A stretch of 23,237 nucleotides of DNA, taken from Chara braunii. Lineage: Eukaryota; Streptophyta; Charophyceae; Charales; Characeae. Where the stretch lies: positions 295,170-318,406 of the forward strand of contig BFEA01000537.1 of NCBI GenBank assembly GCA_003427395.1. The letters are read 5' to 3'. The position numbers were made by a program, and so were the translations under genes. Below, in pieces: positions 8,793 through 17,494 of the stretch (the stretch's first letter is position 1; each line of letters begins with the position of its first letter). The notes under the pieces are model-generated. The model had not been told where the DNA came from. It was given only the letters and a program-made list of their open reading frames with translations, and did no database searches.

Positions 8793-9345
8793 GCCAATCG
8801 CCAGTGTCTTCCTTGTCCATTCCTCACTTGCGACCTCTTTTGGGTCTCCGCCACGAAATTCAGCCTCAAACAGAATCTCTCTCGCAAGCTCCTTCCGAAA
8901 TGGATGGGGCCTTGGCGCATTATGGCACCCAAAGGACCTTCATTTATCATTCAGGTGCCTGCTCACTTGCCCGTCTACCTGGTTTTTCATTGATCTAAGT
9001 GAGCTATGTTTATTTCAGCGGAACACGAAGACTTTCTCGGGCGATGATCGCAAGACCCACCCTCCATGGCTGGTTTTTAGGAGGTTGGACATCATCTCCC
9101 AGCGACGCTACGGCAACAAGCCGACCGAGTACTTAGTACATTTTTCTTATTGCAGCCATAAGGCTGAACGTTGGTTGACCCGTGTGGAACTTCAGGCCAC
9201 AACCCCCGACGTCCTCGCACGTTACGAACGCAAACAGCAAGGCAAGCCGGTACCTTCGGCTCCACGCCGTACTCGCATCCAGGTTCCACCATCGCGCCCT
9301 TCAGACATGCGCCCTGGAGGCCCACGTCGGCCTCCTGACTTCACT
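8793..9345 (+). pseudogene. pol: Integrase C-terminus with chromodomain
   Basis: After a TAG in the MSKTQQRMSQ frame (8790-8792) the sequence continues with a GPY/F-like module (KLLPKWMGPW near 8893-8925, then FIIQVPAHLPVYLVFH). From 9085 a chromodomain-like segment follows: RRYGNKPTEYLVHFSYCSHK, AERWLTRVELQATTPDVLAR. Chromodomains at the end of Ty3/gypsy integrases guide insertion to particular chromatin. The tail is Pro/Arg-rich (PSRPSDMRPGGPRRPP). A 26-bp piece of this tail (9301-9326) recurs exactly at 11866-11891. Similarity is judged to end near 9345; the open frame runs on to 9477 into repeat A1. Confidence 0.8.
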
Positions 9346-9389
9346 TGGCCTTTGCTTGACTTGGTGATACATGCTCAGTTGAGCAACAT

Positions 9390-10075
9390 ATATGGAGCCA
9401 AGGATCCGCAAAGTGATGAAAAGGACAATGCAGCGTTAGCAAAGCATCACAAGCAATGTACATCCAGATACATATGAAAATAGCACCATGTAGCGCAGCG
9501 GATGACCTGACCTACCGGAGGCTGACTCGACATCCCATCGTACACCACACATGTGAGAGAGGGAGGAGGGACCGCATACACAGAAGAAAGGTTCCTCCTT
9601 GCACAAGCACATGGGGGAGATACTGCGGATGAGAGATGGGGGGAGAGTCGAGACGAAGATGGAGGTGAGGGAGAAGACCAAAAATAGTCTCCCTGTCGAC
9701 TGTCCAATCAATGTCTGCCACAAAATGTCGAATCAGATCATGGGCCTGATGCCCGATGTAACCTTTGCCTGTAACCTATCTCTCTCCCTCTCTGAAAGAA
9801 GAAGAAGAAGAAGAAGAAGAAGAAGAAGAAGAAGAAGAAGAAGAAGAAGAAGGAGGAGGAGGAGGAGGAGGAGGAGGAGGAGGAGGAAGGAGGGAGAAGG
9901 GATGGAGGGCGAGACGACAACGAAGAAGAAGATGTCGTCCTCCTCGCTGTCTCACCTGCAGGTAACTGCTGCCATGTACGGACCGTCGTCGTGTTCCTGT
10001 GCAGGTAGCTGGCGTGGAGCACAGCTATGGCCCCCAGGTAAGTACCGCCGATGCAGGTATGGTGTTGCATACCGT
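9390..10075 (+). repeat. Dispersed repeat copy A1 (plus orientation)
   Basis: Aligns by eye with the reverse complement of about 12330-12995 (copy B) through shared blocks such as GCCAAGGATCCGCAA, ACATCCAGATACATATGAAA, TGTAGCGCAGCGGA, CACCACACATGTG, AGAAGAAAGGT, CAATCAATGTCTGCC and CTCACCTGCAGGTAACTGCT. No coding capacity is recognised. At the point where A1 has (GAA)n(GGA)n, copy B has (CT)n. The inner end carries four splice-donor-like CAGGTA motifs (9959, 10002, 10035, 10054). Confidence 0.8.
9797..9889 (+). repeat. (GAA)n then (GGA)n microsatellite
   Basis: An uninterrupted AGA/GAA tract of about 55 bp passes directly into about 37 bp of GGA repeats. The runs of Arg, Glu, Ser or Phe in overlapping frames come only from this tract. 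Confidence 0.97.
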
Positions 10076-10123
10076 AACGGTGCAGACCAGAACAAGAACC
10101 GACCTCTCTCACATAGTACAGGA

Positions 10124-11490
10124 TAGCGCAGCGGAAGGCTAAAATACCAATGATCAGCGCAATCAATGCCACAATGCAGACCAAACATACATCATCATCA
10201 TCACATGGTGTGAAGGGGGCTGGCGCTCACACAAGAAGAACGCGCCAGTCCCAAAACATACACAGACGAGGGGGATCAGACGATGAAGAGAGGGAAGATG
10301 GGAATGTCGTCAACACCAAGTCTTCGATATAGGTCCCAAATAATCCCTCGTCCAATGTCTCAATCCCAATGCCGAGTCTGAATCCAAATGTCGTCAAGTC
10401 CCAAAGTCACCAATCTCTCTCTCTCTCGTAGTCTGCATATACCGAGAAGTCAGGTGGTGGCAGGGTGAGGGAGAGATGGCGAAGCTGGAGCTATGGTGCC
10501 ACAGGTAAGTCTCCCTGGCCTCCGCCCTTCTCTCTCTCTCCCAACGCTACTCTACCTCCTAGCAGCGCCCAGGGCTGAAGACTACTCTAGCGCTAGCTAC
10601 TACTACTGCAGCGCTCCTCTAGAGTGTTGCGGCCAACTCCTGAAGACTGCCTCCTTCCTCCTGCACGTGAAGTGCCCGTGAACTGCCGGGGAAGTCCCCG
10701 TGAACTGCCTGGGAATTCCCCGTGAACTACTTGCAGCCTGCAGGGCGGGCCAGTACTATATAGTGCTGGCCCGTCCGGGAGGCTGCTCTTGCCAATGCCG
10801 AAACGTGCCAGACCCTGGCGTTGAAGTTCAAACAAAGGTTGTCTTGAAACAGGCCCAAAAATGGCCTGCACTAAACCCTGGTCTGGCGCCTAAGTTTCAG
10901 GGTAGGTCGACTTTATGAGGGCCTGAAAATGGCCCTCTTTTTCAGGCTTTTAGGCTGAAACGACACAGGACCTGGACGGCCCTAATTTTCCGTCTGGTCG
11001 GGCCCTGCAGGCCCGTGTGGATGCGCAGTATGCCACATATGGCCTCTCCCCCCCCCGCCTTCCTACACCTCTACCTCTACCTCAGCGTAGTGATGTAGTG
11101 TTGCAGCGCTGCTCCAGCAGTGTGCCGCCCAAGAAGTGAGCTACTCGAACTGTGTGTCTTCCCAGGCGTGGCCAAGCTACAAGTAGCGCTGGGCCTCGTG
11201 GGTGTGCCTCCGTGTGCCTCTGGTCCTAGGCCAAAACGTGGCCTACTGGGTCTGGGTCCCGACCAGATGTCCAGACCCTCCCTGTCGATGCAGCAGGGTC
11301 GTCCACTACCGGACGAACACGAACCTGGCCCAACAGGACCTGCCTATGTTCGTATCAGTCCAAAAGTGCGGCCTTGCCCGAACAGACCCAAGGTCTGTTC
11401 AGACGTGCTGAACTGCAAGTCCGAAACGACGTCTGAACAGCCAAAAATAGGACAGCAAATAAATAAATAAATAAATGAATGCTGCCTCAA
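10124..11490 (+). repeat. Dispersed repeat copy A2 (plus orientation), no gene
   Basis: Starts with TAGCGCAGCGGAA, the same block that occurs in A1 (9491) and B (minus, 12890). 10488-10515 repeats the CTATGG..CCACAGGTAAGT module. 11095-11490 aligns with the reverse complement of 11915-12280, including 27 identical bases at 11127-11153 and 12218-12244, a GGTCTGGGTCCC block, and the AAATAAATAAATGAATGCTG tail. The middle (about 10600-11090) has no clear partner in B; it has a TATA-centred palindrome at 10746-10773 and may be a further diverged copy of the same unit. No supported coding sequence lies in this stretch. Confidence 0.65.
10746..10773. repeat. 28-bp TATA-centred palindrome
   Basis: CGGGCCAGTACTAT followed by its reverse complement with a single G-T position. 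The centre is CTATATAG, so it could serve as a TATA box or form a cruciform. A weaker counterpart in copy B is at 12178-12201. Confidence 0.8.
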
Positions 11491-11666
11491 ATCGAAACCT
11501 GCGGCCCTCCAGTCCAAGTCAATAAGCCAGCCTCATTCGGACAAATCGCTCATTCGCAAGAAGGTGGAAGCGCTACTGGAGCTTGTGCGCTATTGCGAGT
11601 GATTGTGTGCTAAGGAGCCCTGCTGGGCAGCGCTGTGCTGTGGAAGACAGGCAGCCATAGCCGCAC

Positions 11667-11701
<35 letters not shown>
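11667..11701 (+). repeat. (AGT)n microsatellite
   Basis: About 12 AGT units between the tails of A2 and B. The flanking 11491-11914 holds no recognised gene; it also has a short (GA)n at 11770-11784 and, on the minus strand, TGTAACACC (11785-11793), which resembles an LTR start but has no partner end. Confidence 0.95.
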
Positions 11702-11865
11702 AGCATGTGTAGGAGGCGGATGTATCCAGGGTTGTGATCCTCATAGTAGCAGAGGCTGAGAGAGCTCGGGAGAGAGAGAGAGAGGGTGTTACATGCTGCG
11801 CCTGCACACGGGCCCCATTCGACGGGCCCGACGGTTGCTGAAGGGGCCCCCAGGCTGCATGCCCA

Positions 11866-11891
11866 TCAGACATGCGCCCTGGAGGCCCACG
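11866..11891 (+). mobile_element. 26-bp fragment of the element 1 pol tail
   Basis: Identical to 9301-9326 (starts TCAGACATGCGCCCTGGAGG), which encodes the Pro/Arg-rich end of the chromovirus polyprotein. The plus-strand frame here also reads MRPGGPRRPPGHL. It is followed at once by the tail of repeat B, so pol-end DNA lies near this repeat family at two places. Confidence 0.75.
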
Positions 11892-12177
11892 GCGGCCCCC
11901 AGGCCACCTACGGCAAATAGAGGCAGCATTCATTATTTATTTAGTTAATTATTTATTTATTTACTTACCTTCTGAACCGTCGTGGTCTGTGCAGGTGTCG
12001 TTTCGGACTTACAGTCCCCAAGGCACGACCTTGGGACTGGGTACCGGAGGCAGGGCCTACAAAAGGCCAGGCGCGTGTTTTTGGCGCCCTGCTGCATCAG
12101 CAGCACAGTCTGGACGTCCGGTAGGGACCCAGACCGGCTGGGCCGTTTTGAGGCCAGCACCAGGTAGGTCCAGCCTC

Positions 12178-12201
12178 GCCCAGCGCTACATATAGCTGGG
12201 C
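12178..12201. repeat. TATA-centred hairpin in copy B
   Basis: GCCCAGC and GCTGGGC form a perfect 7-bp stem around GCTACATATA. On the minus strand it reads AGCTATATGTAGCGCTGGGC, matching the position of AAGCTACAAGTAGCGCTGGG in A2 (about 11173). Confidence 0.6.
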
Positions 12202-12541
12202 AGAGGCTGGGCAACGGACAGTTCGAGTAGCTCACTTCTTGGGCGCTACGCTGCTGGACCAGCACCGCACCGATAGCGCTGCGCTGCGTTAGGATTAGCG
12301 GAGTAGGCAGGAGATAGGGCGGAGGCCATACCTGCAGCGTTCGAGTACGTACCTGGGCGCCATAACTGGACTTGGCTTCAGTGACCTGCAGCACATCGTA
12401 CGCCGGCGACATCAGTACTTAGCAGCAGTTACCTGCAGGTGAGACAGTGAGGAGGACGACATCATCTTCTTCTTCTCTATCTGTTCTCGCCCTCCACCTC
12501 TTCTTCTTCCTTCCTTCTCTTCTTCTTCTTCTCCTTTTGCT

Positions 12542-12544
<3 letters not shown>

Positions 12545-12577
<33 letters not shown>
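12545..12577 (+). repeat. (AG)n microsatellite in copy B
   Basis: About 16 AG units, preceded by a CTT-rich tract (12462-12540). It occupies the place of the (GAA)n(GGA)n tract of A1. Confidence 0.95.
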
Positions 12578-12580
<3 letters not shown>

Positions 12581-12958
12581 CAGGCAGAGGTTTCACGAGC
12601 ACACGCCCAGGATCTGATTCAACATTTTTTTTGCGGCAGACATTGATTGGACACTTGGCCAGGGACTATTTTTTGGACTTCGCTATAGCGACCTTGGTCT
12701 TCTCCCTCGCCTCCATCTTCGTCTCGCCTCCCCCCCATCTCTCGTCCGTGGTATCTCCCACCATGTGCATGTGCAAGGAGGGACCTTTCTTCTGGTCCCT
12801 CCTCTCTCTCACACATGTGTGGTGTATGATGGGGTGTTGCGTCAGTATCTGACAGGTCAGATCAGGTCTTTAGTTTTCCGCTGCGCTACATTGTGCTATT
12901 TCATATGTATCTGGATGTATATTGCTTGTTGATGCTTGGCTGACACTGCATTGTCCAT

Positions 12959-13777
12959 ATGAGTCCATTTCAGCACTTGCGGATCCTTGGCACCCCCTGC
13001 ATCGCCCGATTGGGCATGCTTCAGAGGGAGAGTGAGGAGAAGGAGGAGAAAAAAAGGAAGGAGGAGGATGCCGTGAAAAAGAAATCGGGGCAAGAAAGAA
13101 AGCATATGGAGGAGGAAAATGAGCGGTTAGAGGCAGAGATGAAAAAGAAAGATGCAGCAATGCAGAAAGAGTTGGAGGAAGAAGAAGAAAAAGAAGAGGG
13201 GGGAAAGCTAATAAGAAGAAGAGGAGGAAGACCGGAGGTTGGAGAGCAGGGAGAAATTGCAGAAAGTAGCACTGCTGGGCAGTTGAGGCTCCAGCAGGTG
13301 GAGTATGAATATTGGTTGGAAAATTTCAGAATCCGGACCGAGTTGCCAGAAAAGACCGAGGAGGAGAGGGATGTCTTTGTGGCAAAACTGGCAGCATGTG
13401 CAGATGAGGAGGAGAAATCACTGCTATTGGAGGAGAAAAGAAGTGCCCTCCATCAGCAGCTGTTGACACAAAAGAGAAATGAGTATGATGAAAAGAAAAG
13501 GGGGACGAGGGAAGAAGGAGAAAGGGTTCAGCAGATGTTGAGAGAGCAAAAAGGGAAAGAAGTGGAAGTCTAAGAAAGTTTGAACCTCCTTACTGACATG
13601 CTGCTGCACACCACCCAAGAGCTCGCTGCCTTCCTAAAATCCGTTGGAAAAATTGAGCGGCACCAAGAGGAATTCCAAAGTGCTTGGAATAACTTCCTCT
13701 GCGGTTCCACCCACAGAATTGATGAAAGGTCCTTGACTACACCCGACAATAAGATGGTACTTTCACACAGAAACTGA
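12959..13777 (+). pseudogene. Charged coiled-coil protein with one in-frame stop, likely retroelement ORF
   Basis: One frame runs from 12959 to a TGA at 13775-13777, interrupted only by TAA at 13571-13573. The first ~14 codons lie in repeat B, so the original start is uncertain; MLQRESEEKEEKK at about 13016 is a possible one. The N-terminal half is a Lys/Glu-rich coiled coil (EENERLEAEMKKKDAAMQKE), then a less charged part (QVEYEYWLENFRIRTELPEK) and another helix-rich part (LLEEKRSALHQQLLTQKRNE). After the stop: LTDMLLHTTQELAAFLKSVG and QEEFQSAWNNFL. No enzyme domain is visible. A purine-rich tract and a candidate LTR start follow within 150 bp, which suggests the last ORF of a retroelement. 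It could instead be a gag fragment. Function unknown. Confidence 0.55.
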
Positions 13778-13908
13778 CAAGCACAATCGCTTCAACAAAG
13801 ATAAGTGGTGGTGATGGAGGTGGAGATGGTGGGGATGATGGAGATGATGACAAAAAAGGAAGGGCCCCAAGAAAGGATGGAGGGAAGAAAGGTGACGACA
13901 GGCAGTCC

Positions 13909-13925
13909 GAGGGAGGTGAGAGAAG
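13909..13925 (+). promoter_or_regulatory. Candidate polypurine tract
   Basis: GAGGGAGGTGAGAGAAG lies immediately before TGTTAGGACC. In LTR elements a polypurine tract primes plus-strand DNA synthesis directly upstream of the 3' LTR. The whole region is purine-rich, so the match alone is weak; the junction with TG of an LTR-like sequence is the main support. Confidence 0.45.
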
Positions 13926-14410
13926 TGTTAGGACCTGCCAAACATGAACTGAGACGCACAGCTGATTTCTGAGTTTTGCCAATGAAACGCATGCCTTGCT
14001 GAGTTTCCCGCTTGTTGCTAAGTTTCCTTAGTCTGAGTGTATGTGTGCTTGCTGGTCTGCATGCCTGTCTGAGTGGTTGTCGGTTTGAGTGTGGGTGTGA
14101 CCTGCGAGGGTACTTGTCCGCGTGGAAGGCCCAAAGGGCCGGTGCTTACCTGTGGCCGTGGCATTGAGGGTTGGAGCGGGGAACCCACTCAAGTATGCCT
14201 GGAGCCGGTGCTTACCTGTGGCCGTGGCATTGGGGGCTGCAGCGGGGAAACCGCTCAACTGGTTCCCAGGCTTTTGCTCCCAGTCGTGCAAACTCTGTGC
14301 ACGGTGTGGCAACACACATGCCTGGAGCATATGCCGGCCAGGAGCACTATAGAGATTATCACCTATTCTGAACATCGGACTCAGTATGCCGCTGTTCCTG
14401 GCCTGTGTGC
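13926..14410 (+). mobile_element. Partial 3' LTR, same family as 2860-4148
   Basis: Starts TGTTAGGACCTGCC after the polypurine tract. The first ~280 bp align with the minus-strand start of the LTR ending at 4148. A 66-bp-period tandem duplication follows (14141 and 14207). The matching end (..TAACA) is not found, so the LTR seems truncated or diverged before the minus-strand open frame that begins at 14421. The right limit is approximate. Confidence 0.5.
14139..14258 (+). repeat. Tandem duplication, 66-bp period
   Basis: GGTGCTTACCTGTGGCCGTG begins at 14141 and again at 14207, followed by GCATTG(A/G)GGG and AGCGGGGAA blocks in both copies. The minus-orientation relative at 3890-3935 has only one copy, so the duplication arose after the two LTR copies separated. 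Confidence 0.85.
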
Positions 14411-14420
14411 TTTGAGAGCT

Positions 14421-15161
14421 TCAATATTGTCCCCTGACATTGCGGACACAGAAGTGGAGCAGGTCCCAACCCCTGCCAAAGGTGCAATAATTGTGCTGTC
14501 CATATAAACCAAGGTCGCCATCTGGAAGACGGTGGTGGAAAAAGGGGTCGCCACTGAAGAGAGGTGGTGGAGAAAGGGGACACCTGTGCCAGAGTAGTAT
14601 GTGTGATGGCCCCTCTGACGATGAATGTGTTGATGATGGCGACGATGGTGAAAACAAACAGGAGGAGGAAAAAGAGGAGGAAGAGGTGGTGGTAGACAGC
14701 GAGGATGGTGAAGCGGAGGGCGCAGGTGAAGGGAGCAGTGGAGGCACCGAGGAATTGACAAGGAGGAAATCAGGAGGAGGAGGGGCTGATAGGTTACGGA
14801 GCATCTGGTGCTCTTTTTCGCAAGTTACTCGCAGGAATGGCCTGTGGTTGCCCTTCAGTGTGTGGCGGAGTGTATTCACTTTGAAGTCAGCAGTATTATG
14901 ACAGATATGCTCACGCCTCCTTAACTGTCCTGGAAGCATGCCAACAAGCTGATGCACTGGGGCATTGGAGAAGGTGCTGGGATATCGTATAACCAGAAAT
15001 GACCAATCCTCAGGCTTATCAACTACACCGATATGGAGCAAGCCGTCTGGCCAAACCAACTTGTTTGGCCCCAAGATGAGACAGGAACAATCATATTGCA
15101 TAGTGTCGTTCAACTCGGGGCAGTACAAAGGAGGAGGTGGTGGGAAGTTCTTTTTTTGCAT
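14421..15161 (-). CDS. Hypothetical protein, 246 codons
   Basis: An uninterrupted minus-strand frame from ATG at 15159-15161 to a stop at 14421-14423. Residues 1-105 are mixed-composition and globular-looking (LILGPNKLVWPDGLLHIGVV, DWSFLVIRYPSTFSNAPVHQ, LRHTLKGNHRPFLRVTCEKE). Residues about 125-170 are Ser/Pro-rich and probably disordered. I do not recognise the family. The start codon lies between two 17-bp direct repeats (15133-15149 and 15174-15190) encoding NFPPPP, so the true N-terminus or an upstream exon boundary is unclear. It could be an exon of a host gene, a gene fragment carried by an element, or a chance frame. The non-repetitive first half is the reason to list it. Confidence 0.35.
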   Translation of the reverse strand: MQKKNFPPPPPLYCPELNDTMQYDCSCLILGPNKLVWPDGLLHIGVVDKPEDWSFLVIRYPSTFSNAPVHQLVGMLPGQLRRREHICHNTADFKVNTLRHTLKGNHRPFLRVTCEKEHQMLRNLSAPPPPDFLLVNSSVPPLLPSPAPSASPSSLSTTTSSSSFSSSCLFSPSSPSSTHSSSEGPSHILLWHRCPLSPPPLFSGDPFFHHRLPDGDLGLYGQHNYCTFGRGWDLLHFCVRNVRGQY

Positions 15162-15458
15162 TCTTCCTTTAAAGGAGGTGGTGGGAAGTTATTCCAGGAT
15201 GAATATGAACAACATGCAAAGATCGCTGATGAAGGTCATCGATGAACTTCACCTCATATCAGTAGGAGGAAAGGTTGGCAACTTCTGGTCCAACATTAAC
15301 GCCCATCAGTATGCCATCTGCGGCATAGCGATAGGTGTTCGCACACATGCACAATCAGATTGTGCATGTGCGTAATGTGACACACTGTCTGTATGGACTG
15401 GATGCATGTTGTCTGTATAGGCTTGTTTGTAGACAGAGTGATGGTAGGAAAGACAGGT
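15162..15458. other. Short intergenic stretch with palindrome
   Basis: Lies between two minus-strand open frames. If they belong to one gene this would be intron-like, but no clear donor/acceptor pair was found. It contains the 27-bp palindrome at 15344-15370. Confidence 0.4.
15344..15370. repeat. Perfect 13-bp inverted repeat with 1-nt centre
   Basis: CACATGCACAATC, then A, then GATTGTGCATGTG. All 13 pairs match, and one further pair outside (15342/15372) also matches after one mismatch. It could be a cruciform or a dimeric protein-binding site. No poly-T run follows on either strand, so it is not a terminator-type hairpin. Confidence 0.9.
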
Positions 15459-17397
15459 TCATGGCTTGAGAAAAAGTACACATGCGTACATTGCGATGCG
15501 TATTTCTGCGCACACTCGTCCGTCAATAACTCGTCCAGAGGCAGAGGCAGGTTCGGGCATGAGCACGCTTCTCTCAGTGGAAGTCCGTGGCCTCAGCACC
15601 TCAAAGTCTTCTTTCAGCCTGATCAATTTAGATTTGCTGCTGTTGGAGGGCTGAGCTTCAGCTTGACTTCGGCAGCTACGATTAGACAGAGGATACCTTG
15701 CTGATGATTTTTGAAGAGGACCAGTGAATGGCCGCATACCTCCTGCAAATCCCTTCCTATCCCGTGGACCCCACAGGTTCGGATTACGGTTGGGATCCCA
15801 ACCCTCTGCCCATTCCTGTGAGAATGAGCATTGCTCTGCAACTAGTTGTGATTGCTGTGGTGCCCATCGGGTTTGCACGTCCCATGGCAGGAGCTGAGGG
15901 GTGAGCTTAAGCTGGCTTTCACCGGAATTCGAGGCACGATCATCAAGCTTGTCGAATGTGTAAGAGTTCTCGGCACTTTTCCCGGTGTCCCATGGGATAT
16001 TCCGCTTGCTTCGAGTCCTCTTGCTCTGCTGTGAAGGTGTGCTTTGCAATTGGTGGTCAGTTGATGGAATGCTGCTAGACCTCCATCTAGCTCCTGCACT
16101 GCAGAGAAGATCATGGTTTCTTGATGGGAGATCCCGATCTCGTAATGGGTGGTGCGTATTCCCAGGCACGGTCCAATTCTGTGCACCTTCGGTACATAAT
16201 ACGGCCTGGTCCCTATCATCTGGTCCTTTGCGGGTCTCTACTGGGTCCATCACCCGAGATGAAATTGTTTGGAAGAAAGCTTGCTTACCAGATTCCATGT
16301 GACATCCTGAATCAGGAGTCCCTTCTCCTGAGCTGCTTGAGATGGAACCGCTTGAGCCATGGGAAATGTCGGAACCTCTCGCACTATCAGAACCAGCACA
16401 GCCAGTGGTACCAGCGCTTTCGGACCCATGGTGAACCTTCAAGCTACAGCAACTGCCAGTGGTACTGCTTGAGACAGCCGGTCTACGATGCCTTTCTGTG
16501 CTGCGAATGGCACTTGGAGGGGACGATTCCAGCAAGCTTCGGTGGGTTTCCGAATAAGTTGGTTCTGCTGCAAAACTTCCTCTGCAAACCCGTTGTTGCA
16601 TGTCTTCCACCGGCGCCTCCCAGACTGGCAAGTGGATTCCAACTGGAGATGGTGATGTCAACTCATGATAGTCTTCCTGTACCTGACCGGTATTATAGCA
16701 TTCTAAAGAAATGCAACCCACTCTTCCTCCTCCTTGCAGGTGCAGTTCATTTGGCAATGCAGTGTTATGACCGTTATTATCCTTACTAGGAGGTGGTGTT
16801 CCGTGCCACCGAAGAGGGTGCAGCGGCAGTCGACTTTGCACAGATGTTTGCACGGGTGAGAACTCCTTGTTCGCAGTAGTCGATCCCTGGTGGCCATTCC
16901 GATGTGTCATCTGCAGAATGAACCTCTCAAACGCTGCCATGGCCCTCCTCCAATCACCGCTCTTCGATCTCATTTGAGCTGACACATCGCACGGTTCATT
17001 CAGCACGCAAGGTGCTGCTGGAAACAATTGCTTCTGCAGATTGGACCCTGCATGCAACTCTACAATCGTATTGGCAATTGGATGTCTACAGAGGGCGGCG
17101 TTCTTCCTCGCACATCTGGAGCTCCGGTTTGACGACGGGAGCAACCCGGAGGTTGCCATCCCCTGCACGGACAGATTGTTCCTTCTGCACCTTGACGCAC
17201 CAGCCCCACCTGCTTTTTCACCTTCGCGACACAACTCTGCTAAAAAAGGCTCCCCCCAAAGAAGGACTTGCCAAGATGCCAGTGAGTTACAGGCACACAG
17301 CAGGGGAGCCAGGGACAACAGTCCAGGCAAATTGAAAACATCAACGAAAAGATGCAGTTCAGATTGCTTCATCCGAAAACAGGACCACAATCCAATG

Positions 17398-17494
<97 letters not shown>

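Larger units (their letters stand above)
4800..9345 (+). mobile_element. Degenerate Ty3/gypsy chromovirus (element 1), internal region
   Basis: Domain order on the plus strand is gag, linker, RT, RNase H, integrase zinc finger, integrase core, GPY/F-like segment, chromodomain. This order (integrase after RNase H, chromodomain last) is diagnostic of Ty3/gypsy chromoviruses. The copy is dead. Protease and the RT catalytic core are absent, and the frames change between gag halves, RT and RNase H, and integrase halves. Many stops are present. No 3' polypurine tract or LTR follows the chromodomain; instead an unrelated repeat (A1) begins near 9390. Confidence 0.9.
11915..12995 (-). repeat. Dispersed repeat copy B (minus orientation)
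   Basis: Reverse complement aligns with A1 (9390-10075) in its outer part and with A2 (11095-11490) in its inner part, giving a large imperfect inverted repeat across about 3.6 kb. It ends with an AAATAAATAAATAATGAATG-type tail at 11925-11970. It has a TATA-centred hairpin (12178-12201) and conserved CAGGTA-type sites. No gene recognised. Small frames such as 12631-12852 lie inside the repeat and are not supported. Confidence 0.78.

Noticed and set aside
9738-10184. 148-codon minus frame with poly-Phe/Ser
   Set aside because: Driven by the (GAA)n(GGA)n microsatellite.
11785-11793. Minus-strand TGTAACACC as an LTR start
   Set aside because: Typical LTR-like beginning, but no polypurine tract before it, no matching end and no second copy in the window.
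14491-14901. Asp/Glu/Gly-rich plus frame
   Set aside because: Antisense of the Ser/Pro-rich half of the minus-strand frame; acidic composition follows from it.
16121-16789. 222-codon plus-strand frame
   Set aside because: Lies inside the longer minus-strand frame and has no domain; treated as its shadow.
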